The position numbers and the translations under genes are program-made. Below are positions 1-9,168 of a stretch of DNA of 64,000 bases, one piece after another. The notes under the pieces were generated by a model. It was not told the DNA's origin and ran no database searches. It saw nothing but the letters and a program-made list of their open reading frames with translations. How positions within the stretch are numbered: position 1 is the first letter of the stretch; each line of letters begins with the position of its first letter. Source of the stretch: Garcia nutans (taxonomy: Eukaryota; Streptophyta; Magnoliopsida; Malpighiales; Euphorbiaceae); contig CANTUV010000024.1 in assembly GCA_947685225.1 (NCBI GenBank), positions 28,600,001 through 28,664,000 on the forward strand, in the 5' to 3' direction.

Positions 1-160
1 GGCGAGCCATTATTTTTTTCAGGCAGTAGCTACAACACGTCCAGTGACATGGTCATGTCTATGAGTGTGTCGTTTTGCATGAGAAACAATAGCTATAACA
101 CACCCAGTGACACGCCCGTGTCTATGGACGTGTCTCTAAAAAAATATATCACAGACCTAA
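1..160. repeat. ACACG/CGTGT palindromic repeat block
   Basis: Two or more degenerate units contain inverted ACACG and CGTGT words (for example around 103-125 and 130-140), each preceded by TAGCTA(C/T)AACAC. The same motif fills parts of the K-family LTRs near 53.4, 59.3 and 61.6 kb, so this is probably a fragment of a related LTR. No coding sense is seen. Confidence 0.5.
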
Positions 161-279
161 AACCTAAAAATCCAGAGTTAAAAGATTGAGCATAAAATTT
201 CAGAAAATTAGAAAGCCATGAGCAAAGTACGAAAAATGTAAATTTTCTCTTAAGTTCTCTAACCCTCAAATTTTTATTT

Positions 280-310
<31 letters not shown>

Positions 311-959
311 TTTTTATTTTTCAAATGTATATACACATGTATATACATTTTAAGGAGCTCGACTTGTTTGAACTGATACTAACCTTTTGATGCGAAGGTA
401 AACATTTGTGATGCTGACCCCCAGTTACTCAGCCAGAATCACCATTCAAATGGCTACTAGCACTATTCATGATTCCAACTCATTTGTTTTAATTCAAGAG
501 TAAAAATCAGCGAAACAGGGATAAATTTTCAAAGCTCCTTTAATTAGAATTATTTATTTATTTATTTGTTTATTATTATTATTTTATTTTTTTTTAAACA
601 ACTCAAGGGTAAAAAACATAAGGGTCATACTAAGTCCGACTCAAGAATCTAAGGAATTATAACATGCTCAAAAATGTAACTAAGGTTTTAGACTTTAGAT
701 GTGTCCAATTTCCATCAATCCATAACCCAACTATAGCTATTACAATCGATCCTCAGCAATTGATCAAGATCACTAAGTTAACCTCAACAAGAAATTGTCA
801 TTTAGGAAATCTCAAATTAGTTCAACATATAAAGGGAAACCACATCAATTCACACTTATTACAACAATCTAGCTTACTTAAATCCAAAAAGAAAAACAAT
901 TTACAAAAATTAATTAAGACAAATGAATCAAATAGAAAGAATGAAATAATAAAATTCAA
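161..959. other. AT-rich stretch with no recognised gene
   Basis: It holds ATT/TTA microsatellite runs (about 278-320 and 550-595) and a 108-codon open frame at 664-990. That frame has no recognisable domain, and its composition is like the surrounding A-rich sequence. By its position it is probably retroelement noncoding DNA. Nothing else is supported. Confidence 0.4.
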
Positions 960-1313
960 TCAAGAAAGTATACCTCTCCCCCACACTTAAGACGCACATT
1001 GTCCCCAATGTGTGTGCAAAATAAGAAATAATGAAGAGAGGGAAAAACTACCCTTTTCATGTCCATGAATGGATAAATATAAGTACGGTGCCAAGAGTAT
1101 GGTGAAGGAGGATTTTCCTCAAAACAAAATCTAAAATGCAAAAAGAAGAAAAAAACAAGGTTAAGACATAAATAAATAAAATAAACAAAAAAAAGAAATA
1201 GTTCTTAAAGAAAATAACAATAGTCCAAAAGCAATGAAAAAGAAAGAAAACTAAAAAGAATATTAAAGAAGCAAAGAAATGAAAATAAAATAAAAACAAA
1301 ATAAAAATGTGGG
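960..1313 (-). mobile_element. Retroelement 3' noncoding fragment with polypurine-like tract
   Basis: On the minus strand this reads ACATTGGGGACAATGTG, then TTAAGTGTGGGGGAG (about 974-988), then A/T-rich DNA. A 'GGGGACAATGT...AAGTGTGGGGG' block just before the 3' LTR is familiar from several plant Ty3/gypsy elements such as Athila and large noncoding derivatives. I cannot place an LTR start after it, so the element is not classified. Confidence 0.4.
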
Positions 1314-1448
1314 CTAGTCAAAAATCGATGCATCGCTGGAATCGTCACTGCCAGTCTCATCATCGAAAACATCAACTTGAGGTGCAGGTGCAGGTGCAGG
1401 GGCAGGTGGCTGATATGGTGGAGGTGGTGGTTGCGAAGGGTGAAACCC
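1314..1448 (-). pseudogene. C-terminal tail of an unknown retroelement protein
   Basis: A 44-codon open tail ends at TAG (1314-1316). It runs from a proline-rich stretch (QPPPPPYQPP, then alternating Ala-Pro) into an acidic serine-rich end (DDETGSDDSSD). It lies directly upstream, on the minus strand, of the polypurine-like tract near 974-988, so it is probably the end of the last ORF of a retroelement. In this frame the upstream side meets TAA at 1449-1451. The family is not recognised. A proline-rich segment followed by an acidic Ser-rich end also closes the antisense genes near 5.5 and 30.9 kb, but the sequences are not alike. Confidence 0.35.
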
Positions 1449-1567
1449 TTAAGATTTGCACTAGTACTTGACCTTGTCCTCAGTGGAACGATAACTCACT
1501 CACTACTTTATTACTTGGTCGACCCGTGCACTTGCAGTATTGCTATAGCGTAGCTCGCGCGCACCAA
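1449..1567 (-). other. Leader-like retroelement fragment at a recombination junction
   Basis: On the minus strand it contains GCAAGTGCACGGGTCGACC followed by AAGTAATAAAG and GAGTTATCGTTCC, a motif string I associate with the leaders of some plant LTR elements. It abuts a T LTR broken inside its conserved hairpin region at about 1568, with no LTR end there. This looks like an illegitimate or template-switch junction between two minus-strand elements. Confidence 0.35.
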
Positions 1568-3250
1568 CATGATATTTAACTAATGAGGTATCCAACAAGT
1601 GGAAACATACCTCTTACAACATTTGGAAATCTAAATAAATTGATAAAAATAAATAATCATTCATCATAAATAAATCATTCATCAAAGATATTAAATATCA
1701 ATAGAAGGTAAACATCCATCCATAATAAATTAAATGAACTAAGCATTGAACTTAAATAAATTAAAGCATAAGAAATAAATCAAAGCATAATCAAATATAG
1801 AATTGAATAAGGCAAATAAAAATCTAAATTATAGCTACTGTTTCCATTTTGGGTCCTTTATTTCATGTGTTTAGGGTTTTGGATTTTATAGAATTAGGCT
1901 ACTGTGACTTTAAGAAAAATAAAATAGATTAAGGATTTTATGTTTTAAAAGGTTGGTAAGACTCTTTGATTAACCAAACTAAGGTTTATGATGTAAAATC
2001 GTGAAACTAAAATTTGGACTCTTTAAAACACTTTTAATTTATGGTTTCAAGTTTACTGTGTGAAATTAAAATATTTGTGTTTTATGGTTTTTAAAATTTT
2101 AAAGGATTAGGGTTTAGAAAAAATTAGGGTTTAAGGTTTTAAAGGGGTTAGGGTTTTACTATTTTAGGTTTGGAAGTTGCATTTGGATTTATTGTTTTAG
2201 AATTAGGGTTTCGGTAGATGCTTAGGTTTTTTAGAATTTGGAAAAAAAAAAGAAATTGAGAATTTTATGAAAGTAGACCAACGATTTAAGGTTTATACAA
2301 ATAGAAAAGGTGTTTTTAAGGTTTGTTGTAAGAAACATAATCAAATTTTGGTTTTGTTGGAAAACATGTTCAATTAGGGTTTTAAGATTTTAAAGAAGTA
2401 AAAATAACAATTTTAAGTCTTTTTGGAAATAAAGCAACGAATTAGTATTTTTAACTTTAGAAAAACTAAATTAAAGTTCTAGGGTTTTTAATTTTGAAAG
2501 ACACAATTTCATACTCTTAGCTACTGTGAAAAAAAATAACAATTAATACATACCTCCTTTTGATGGTTTCTCCAAAAATAATTCTTCTTGGATGAACAAA
2601 AACAAAGACAGTTGCTCTCTTTAATCAATTGTTAATGGCTTTGCTTCTTCGTCTCTCAAAAAGTCATATTTGATTTCACTGCTTTCCCACTCAATTTCGG
2701 TTTCAAACTCTCCTAATTTTCATCCCAATTTCTAATTTTTTTCTCCTCCTTTTGCCTCCTTATTTATAGAAGAATTATATTATTAATCCTAATTACTCAC
2801 GACATACAATATTGAATAAGAAAAAGAAACTGAAACCTAATTGTATTAGGTTTCGAAATATTTACGTCGAAAAATTTCGCTGGCAAAAAAAAAAACTGCT
2901 ACGGAAAATCGCGCTGGCAAAAAAAAATTGCCGTAGTTCGTTGCGGCAGGGGGAGGGGAATGGCCTGCCGACCATTTTGCCCATAGGAAATTCCTGCGGG
3001 CGAAATGGCCAACGGCCAAGCCCGCGTTGGTTTTCAGTGATGATTTTTTCGTCGCCAATTTTTCCTTTGCCGATTTTTATTTTTATTTGTTTATTTTTAC
3101 TAATAAAAATTAGATAATAAAGCAAAAATTATTTAATTAAGATAACAAAACTTATTTTGGACCAATTAAAACATATTAGACAACACAAAAATTATTTTGG
3201 ACTAAATAAAATATATTGGACTAGACTAGGTCAAAAATTAAGGGTCTACA
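1568..3250 (-). mobile_element. T-family LTR, 5' end intact, 3' part missing
   Basis: Read on the minus strand, the LTR starts with TGTAGACCCTTAATTTTTGA at 3250. It continues through the GC-rich U3 module (about 2930-3060) and the 'ACCCTAA'-rich stretch, and breaks off at about 1568 after the first of three conserved hairpins. The outer end abuts Tat integrase codons at 3251, so this is the 5' LTR of a minus-strand element that inserted into the integrase of the Tat element. The matching target duplication (GGCCA at 3251-3255) would lie left of the window. Confidence 0.8.
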
Positions 3251-3366
3251 GGCCATATGTCGTGAAACAAGTCATGAACAAAGGTGCGATGAAGTTATCA
3301 GACATGGACGAAAATGAGTTTAGTGAACCAGTAAACATTGACAGGTTGAAGAAGTTTTATGTATGA
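3251..3366 (+). pseudogene. Integrase C-terminal tail of a Tat element
   Basis: The frame encodes 37 residues, GPYVVKQVMNKGAMKL then SDMDENEFSEPVNIDRLKKF and YV, followed by TGA at 3364-3366. 'GPYxVxxV…G…L.DMD…PVN.D.LKKYYV' is the usual end of Tat/Ogre pol polyproteins, where it forms part of the integrase C-terminal domain that binds DNA. Everything upstream is cut off by the LTR ending at 3250. The residues shown are uninterrupted. The ORF can be drawn further back to 3157, but those codons belong to the LTR and are not integrase. Confidence 0.75.
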
Positions 3367-3379
3367 TATAAAAAAGAGA

Positions 3380-3545
3380 GAGAGAGAGCTCGCTAGGTTG
3401 AAAACCCAAAAAGGGAGGCCTAGGCAAAAGTTAGAGCAGTTCGTTAGTTTCGAAAATTCGAAAGGGCGGGCTAGGCAACAATTAGGGATAAATGAGAGAA
3501 AATCGTCAATTAGAAAACCCGAAAGGGCTAGTTGGCAACATGAGT
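3380..3545. repeat. Pol-proximal hairpin minisatellite, block 1
   Basis: Three diverged units of about 50-55 bp occur, each with arms such as CTAGG…CCTAG around an inner CCC-GAAA-GGG-like stem ('GAAAACCC…AGGG'). The block follows the integrase stop codon directly. It is related to the block at 4205-4500. Confidence 0.7.
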
Positions 3546-3806
3546 GATCTTGTGTATGCTGGCTTTATGTTTGGTTGTTCCCTAATTTAATAAAACAGAA
3601 TTAATGTTAAAATTATTCTATGTGCATTGTTATAAGTATTTGACCAGATATTGATAAAATAAATAAACATAATAGCAAAAGGTGATGACAAATTTTAAAT
3701 GGAAAAGAAGCATCTTTTATTACTTTAATTATATTTCATCCTAACATTACACTTTATGAATTGACAAATGTAAAATCTATGGAATTCGATAAATGTAACG
3801 TGCAAG
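3546..3806 (+). other. Tat 3' noncoding spacer
   Basis: AT-rich DNA lies between the pol end and the stop of antisense gene A. It contains AATAAAA-like words (about 3588) that could serve polyadenylation on the plus strand. No gene is seen. Confidence 0.4.
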
Positions 3807-5128
3807 CTAGCTTTGCCTTAGCCGATCCAAGTAGGCTTCAGTCAAGCAAGGCATGTCTAAATCAGGAGTAAAGTCAGAATCGCGAGGCTCAGCTCTGTAC
3901 TGACGGCCAAGTCGGCAAGGATCATAGCATGTACCTTGACAAAGAGCAGCAAGGGGAACGTACATCAAGTATGACCGCATGGTGATACGAGAAATCTTCC
4001 ACCAAGGTACCAACCAACGGATATTGACTTTAGCACATGAGTGGATCCAGTCAACCTAGTCAGCATATGAAGAAGCAGGATGGAGTAGTTTCCTAGCAGA
4101 ATGATGATGTGGCAGACATTTGGCAAAATCCATGGATGGAGTATCAAGCAAGCAAAGACGCTCCTGAAGCCAAATCTGTGAAGAAAGAATTAAATAAAAA
4201 AGAAAGAAAAGAAGGGTCCGCTAAGTTGAAAACCCGCAAGCGCAGCTTAGGCAAAAATTAGGATAGCTCGCTAGTTTCGAAAATCCACATGGGCCGACTA
4301 GGCAAAAATTAGAGCAGTAAAAATATATATATAATAAAAGGAAGAGGTCCGCTAAGTTGAAAACCCACGAGGGCAGTTTAGGCAAAAATTAGGACAGCTC
4401 GCTAGTTCCGAAAACCCACATGGGCGGACTAGGCAAAAATTAGTGCAATAAAGAAAAGAAAAAAGAGAAAACCTAAATTGAAAACATGAAAGGGCAGTTT
4501 AGGTGATTACCTGAAGCATCAACGGACTCCTGGTCAGTCTTCTTGACAATCCTGATTTAAGTCGGTCTAATCCAACTAAAGTCTCAGCTAAGATCACAGG
4601 TACCGGCGACAAGCCTCCTTCCATTTGGTCCATAATATCCAATACTCGTGGATCAATATCGCCGTCAGAAGAAACAAGCAAGAATTGGCCAAGCAAGCAA
4701 AGAAAAAGCATGCGTCCCCATGCCTTAGTAGGAGACAAATGAGAGAGACAAAAATTGATCAAGGGAGCAAGTAGAATTTTTTCACCTCTCATCAACTAAA
4801 GAACTTCAGGTTTTGGAATTTGAAATAACATCTGCTTCTTTTGTTGAGTTTTGAAAATCAATGTAGGTAACGCCATTTGTTGATTATTTGGATATCCATG
4901 AATGGCCTCAAATTCTTCAATCAAGGGACATATTTCAAAGCCATTAATTTTAAATGCCCTAGAATCCATGTTCCAAAAGGAGGACATGGCATGTAAAAAG
5001 GAGTGGTCCAATTTAACATTTTGAAAACATTTTAAAACATCAAGTTTTGACTACGAAATTTGCTTCCAATGAATGGCATCCATATTCTTAAATAGAATTT
5101 TTATCTTCTTTAAATGATGTTCGGTCAT
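3807..5128 (-). pseudogene. Antisense gene A of the Tat element (two exons, mobile-domain-like)
   Basis: Exon 1 is 5128-4511 and exon 2 is 4175-3807. The 335-nt intron has GT (4510-4509) and AG (4177-4176) borders and is phase 0. The start is the ATG at 5128-5126 (MTEHHLKKIKILF). Exon 1 carries 'SSFWNMDSRAFKINGFEI' and 'CPLIEEFEAI', matching the 'FWDP.Y.cFtFG..eL.PtiEEY.aLl' pattern I recall from Tat extra ORFs. Exon 2 carries 'WLVPWWKISRITMRSYL' and ends RLRQS-stop. Three in-frame stops (one early in exon 1, one at 4796-4798, one in exon 2) show decay. The spliced frame runs in phase from end to end, which supports the gene model. The function is unknown. It might be a remnant related to plant mobile domain/DUF7745-type proteins; that family name is from memory and unverified. 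Confidence 0.65.
4205..4500. repeat. Pol-proximal hairpin minisatellite, block 2, inside the antisense intron
   Basis: Units of about 50 bp alternate between two stem classes: CTAAG…CTTAG (GCTAAGTTGAAAACCC…) and CTAGT…ACTAG (GCTAGTTTCGAAAA…). A third variant near 4470-4503 has CCTAAA…TTTAGG. The array lies wholly within the intron of antisense gene A (4176-4510) and repeats the block at 3380-3545. Confidence 0.75.
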
Positions 5129-5531
5129 GGTTGATGAATGAAGGAAAATCAAAATTATTAAAGGGAGTTTTTGTTTACGTTGAAATGAAAAGTTTTTGGT
5201 TTATGTATGAAATATGGCACGAAAGATGATTTATATAGAGGAAATAACCTTTTCCAAAATTTATAAGGTAAAGGTGATGGAAAAGGATGAAACCATGTTG
5301 TGTAAGAATTAGCGATGATATCCTTAACCGTGTTGCATTTGGCTTTAGCAAATGTTGTGGCTGTGAAAAGGAAATTGTGATGCACTATTTATGATGTGAT
5401 AAAAAAGTATAATAATTATGGTGCAATAAAAAAAAAAGAAGATGAAGAGAAAAAATTTACAGTAAAGATGGAAATTGTATTTTTTCAGTATTGTACAATG
5501 TTTATATAATTGATACAATATTTACACATCA
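5129..5531. other. Spacer between antisense genes A and B
   Basis: AT-rich DNA would serve as the promoter and 5' region of gene A on the minus strand. A related stretch occurs at 30699-30917 next to the second copy of gene B. Open frames here show no domain. Confidence 0.4.
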
Positions 5532-7937
5532 CTAAGAGGGTGGTGGTAGGTCATCAAATAAAGCCCTGAAAAAGTCGTCACCTGTTGGAGGGGGAGGCAA
5601 ATTACTCGTCCTGAGATCAACCGAAGCAGGAACACCAAAATCCCTATTACCTTGAAGTTCTGATCCATCATGGTCCTCATCAGAAGCAGACAAAAGGATC
5701 TCATGGTCATCAGTCTGGGGGCCTCTTGATGAAGAAGCGCCAGGATCCCTCATCCCCTAAAATCGAAAGTCTCATAATTTTTTTTGGATTGATGATATAA
5801 ATTTTCAAAATGAGAAGCCTACTGACGACTTGCAGCCAACTCTTCTTGAAGTTTCCTATTTTGTTCTTCAAGCTTCCGTTGTGAGCCAGAAAGGAAAAGG
5901 GTAAGATCATACATAATCATGCATACATATAGCATAAGTTACCATGAAATAAAGAAACTCACCAGAAAATTCATATCAATGCCATGCGGATGAGATGGCA
6001 TATCTAGCGGACTAGAATGAGCAAACGAAGGGGCAGTAAAAGAAGGTCCAACCTCATGATCAAATGAGCCAACAACCTATAACAATCATTAAAGAATCAA
6101 AAAAAGAAAGAAGTAGTTGCAAGGGAAAAATGGTAAAAGTTTTACCTAAGAAGTACTAGCCCCGAGATGTGGAACAGACTCTCCTGCATCTCCGTGATGT
6201 TCCTCTTCATCTCTACCCTCATTTTCTTCCAGAATCTCCCGTACACCAACAGGAGATACATCAAAGTTCAAGAGCCTTCTTTGAATAAAATGGGCATAAG
6301 ATGCACTCGGTAGATAGAGAAATCCTACAATATCATAACCGTATCGAGCCGGCCACCAGGCATCCTCCGTCATCGACATAATATTTAAAGTGTATCCCGG
6401 GCAAGGCATCGGAATTCTCCGCTACTCTGGACCAAGAAACCACTCATAAACTGTCTCTCTGAGAAACCAACCACTAGACACTGGGCCAATGATGACTCGG
6501 CAAAAATGTTGGAAAGACAATGCAGCCCTCATCAAAGGAGACCAGTTTGTCTGCTCTTCTGGGTTCCACCAAGCCAAATTCACCTACAAGATGACATAAG
6601 GTAAGTAAACTTTCACATAAAATTTAAAGTATACTAATGTTGTTTTACCTGATCCCAGGTTAAGCGGCTCAACACAAAGCAGTGAGTATGCACATGATGA
6701 GAGCCGGGAACGTCCACACGATCGGACAATTAGAAATTTAATCTCGGATACCCGATTCTCTCTTGGGAAATACCGAGTAACCTCACGAGGTTGTGTTCAT
6801 ATGCCCATACCCACAATAACAATAAAAATCAATTTCATGCAAGAAAAGTGTGGAAATGACATTGGTGGAAGAAGAGTACCTCGACAACCGCCATCAAGCC
6901 GACAAAAGACTTCTTATTTCGGCAAAGTTTATCAAGACCAAGGTAAAGACAGGTGAGACCAGTTTCACCCCAGCCAGAAGACGGTACCATTCTAAAGTAA
7001 GAAAGGGCATTCAACACTGACAAGTGGATGGAGGATTCAGTGCTGCCTAAGATGGTCAACCCAAGCAAATATAACAAAAATCCTCAAGCATACTGTTGGC
7101 CCGTGTCTCTGCCAACCCATCCTTCGTAGTTCATCCAATAGCTACGAATCGGTTCAATTTTTATCTTAAAAGGCCCCTTATATGATGGTTCCATACCAAT
7201 TAATTCCTGAATTTCTTCAAATGTCAAAATATCATTGGTCAGAGGAGCCGAAACACCATCATATCGAAGGCCGATTATAGCAGTAAAGTCGACCGGACCA
7301 ATTGTCATCTCTCCAATGGGCAAGTGAAAAGTATGAGTTGTGTCCAGCCATCGTTTTGCAAGTGTCTGGACTACGCTTTGGTCTATCTAATACTCCTCGG
7401 ATGGCAATTGTAAGATGAAGTTCTCAAAGCCGCAATCTCGGATAATCTGCCTTACCCGAGAAGGCACTACATCATACCATTGTCGAGCTTTGTAGATACA
7501 CCCTCTGGCCCAAACAATGCAATGATCATGCTAACACGATGCCAGGTAAGTTAATACCAGGTAAGTTCGTATTGTTCAATTTTCTTAAATTAATTTATTT
7601 TTCCTAAAATTTCTAAAAAAATAATAATATTAAAACATAACTAAAAATATAATAATAAAATAAAAATAAATAATAAAAATAATAAAAAATTAAAAATAAT
7701 AAAGTATAAAAAATAAAAATATAAACAAATAACAAAAAAAAATCAAAATCAAAAATCAAAATAGAAAGAAGAAAAATCAAGAGAAAAAAGAAAAAGAAAA
7801 ATAATTACCGCACTCTTTTGGTTGGAACTACGATGAAGCGGCATCCCGGCTACTAGATCTATATTTCCATCTTCATGATGCCGAATAAACTCTGATAACT
7901 CAACATTAGAATGAGTCCCTGACCTTGAAGCATGCAT
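5532..7937 (-). pseudogene. Antisense gene B, copy 1: six-exon plant-mobile-domain-like protein
   Basis: The exons, in minus order, are 7937-7809, 7530-6880, 6810-6649, 6583-6146, 6076-5963 and 5878-5532. The introns are 278, 69, 65, 69 and 84 nt and all are phase 0. The protein would be about 614 aa. Exon 2 holds the mobile-domain signature RWLDTTHTFHLPIGEMTI, then 'GFLLYLLGLTIL'; exon 3 starts VWAYEHNL. The last exon has a short coiled-coil (KLEEQNRKLQEELAASR) and an acidic, Pro-rich tail (GDDFF…DLPPPS). This resembles the C-type plant mobile domain of MAIN/MAIL proteins and TE relatives; the role is unknown. Decay: stops in exons 2, 3, 4 and 6 (including 7084-7086), a one-base loss in exon 6, and acceptor losses at 6811-6812 (GG) and 5879-5880 (AA). 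Copy 2 at 30918-33311 has the same exon plan. Confidence 0.75.
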
Positions 7938-8370
7938 TTTTTTTTGAAAACTATATGCTAAATTTGAAAGAATTTGAGAGAATTATAGAAATTGAGAAAT
8001 CTTGCTGTGAATCGAATGAAAGAATTCCTTCCTTTATATAGAGAAACGGTAAGGAAAAAAATAAAATTCAAAAGTAAGTTTTACTGTTCATGAATAGTAA
8101 ACTTTACCGTTGATGAATAGTAAATTTTACTATTCATAAATAGAAAATTACTATTGATGAATAGTAAATACTATTTACGAATAGTAAGTTACTATTTATA
8201 AATAGTAAATAGTGTATGAACAGTGACTACACGGTAAATAAACAGTAAATTTAATTATTCACTCTAATCATTCAAATGCTTGTGTGTATATAAATATTTT
8301 TACGCGCAGGGGGCAAGAAGAAGACATACATAAATTAGCCAAACTTTTTGAAATAAAAAATTTTATTATT
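7938..8370. repeat. Tat 3' noncoding region with AATAGT hairpins
   Basis: Between 8085 and 8225, pairs such as ACTATT…AATAGT recur (TTACTATTTATAAATAGTAA is a 20-bp near-perfect palindrome at about 8192). A polypurine-like GCGCAGGGGGCAAGAAGAAG follows at about 8304. The same order recurs in the second Tat element at 42338-42650. Confidence 0.6.
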
Positions 8371-9087
8371 AGCTCAGGTCTAGAACCAAAATTTTTCTTA
8401 GATCCAGAACCTAGAATCTCTTCTAAGTCCAGAACTTAGCTCGGGTCTAGAATCCAAATTTTTCTTAGGTTCAGAACCTAGAATCTCTTTTAAGTCCAAA
8501 ACTTAGCTCGGCTCGAGAAACCAAATTTTCCTTAGGTCCAAAACCTAGAATCTTTTCTAAGTCCAAAACTTAGCTCGGATCCAGAACCCAAATTTTCCTT
8601 AGGTCCAGAACCTGGAATCATTCTAAGTCCAGAACTTAGCTCGGGTCCAGAACCCAAATTTTCCTTAGGTCCAGAACTTAGAATCTCTTTTAAGTCCAAA
8701 ACTTAGCTCGGGTCTAGAACCCAAATTTTCCTTAGGTCCAGAACCTAGAATCTTTTTTAAGTCCAGAACTTAGCTCAGGTCCAGAACCCAAATTTTCCTT
8801 AGGTCCAGAACCTATAATCATTTCTAAGTTCAGAACTTAGCTCGGGTCTAGAAGCCAAAATTTCCTTAGGTCCAGAACCTAGAATCTCTTTTAAGTCCAG
8901 AACTTAGCTCGGGTCAAGAACCCAAATTACCCTTAGGTCCAGAACTTAAAATCTTTTTTAAGTCAAGAACTTAGCTCGGGTCCAGAACCCAAATTATCCT
9001 AAGGTCCAGAACCTAAAATTACACTTAGGTCCAGAACCTAAAATTATCCTTGAGTCCAAAACTCGAACCGGGTCCAGAACCCAAAAC
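8371..9087. repeat. GT-CCAGA-AC hairpin array (array A)
   Basis: About eleven units of about 66 bp each contain three small hairpins with loop CCAGA and stems AGGT/ACCT, AAGT/ACTT and GGGT/ACCC. The last unit uses GAGT/ACTC. The array ends about 80 bp before the polypurine tract. Homologous arrays lie at 25830-26360 and 42650-43330. Confidence 0.85.
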
Positions 9088-9154
9088 CTCAACCATCTCA
9101 AAAATTAAGTTTTACTGCTTTTCACTCTCTTTCACTAAAGTCTGAGATCATTCA

Positions 9155-9168
9155 AGCATGGGGCAAAC
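9155..9168 (+). promoter_or_regulatory. Polypurine tract of the Tat element
   Basis: AGCATGGGGCAAAC lies directly before the LTR's TG. It corresponds to GCAGGGGGCAAAC at 26428-26440 and 43400-43412. It would prime plus-strand DNA synthesis. Confidence 0.75.

Noticed and set aside
664..990. 108-codon ORF as a host gene
   Set aside because: Asn/Lys/Ile-rich composition matches the local A-rich DNA. There is no motif, and the setting is retroelement noncoding sequence.
2812..3125. ORFs on both strands near 2.8-3.1 kb
   Set aside because: They overlap the GC-rich U3 module of a T LTR and differ in every LTR copy.
3250..3251. Auto-integration of a Tat element into its own integrase
   Set aside because: The LTR end abutting integrase codons is equally explained by an ordinary minus-strand insertion. 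The other end is outside the window, so the two cannot be told apart.
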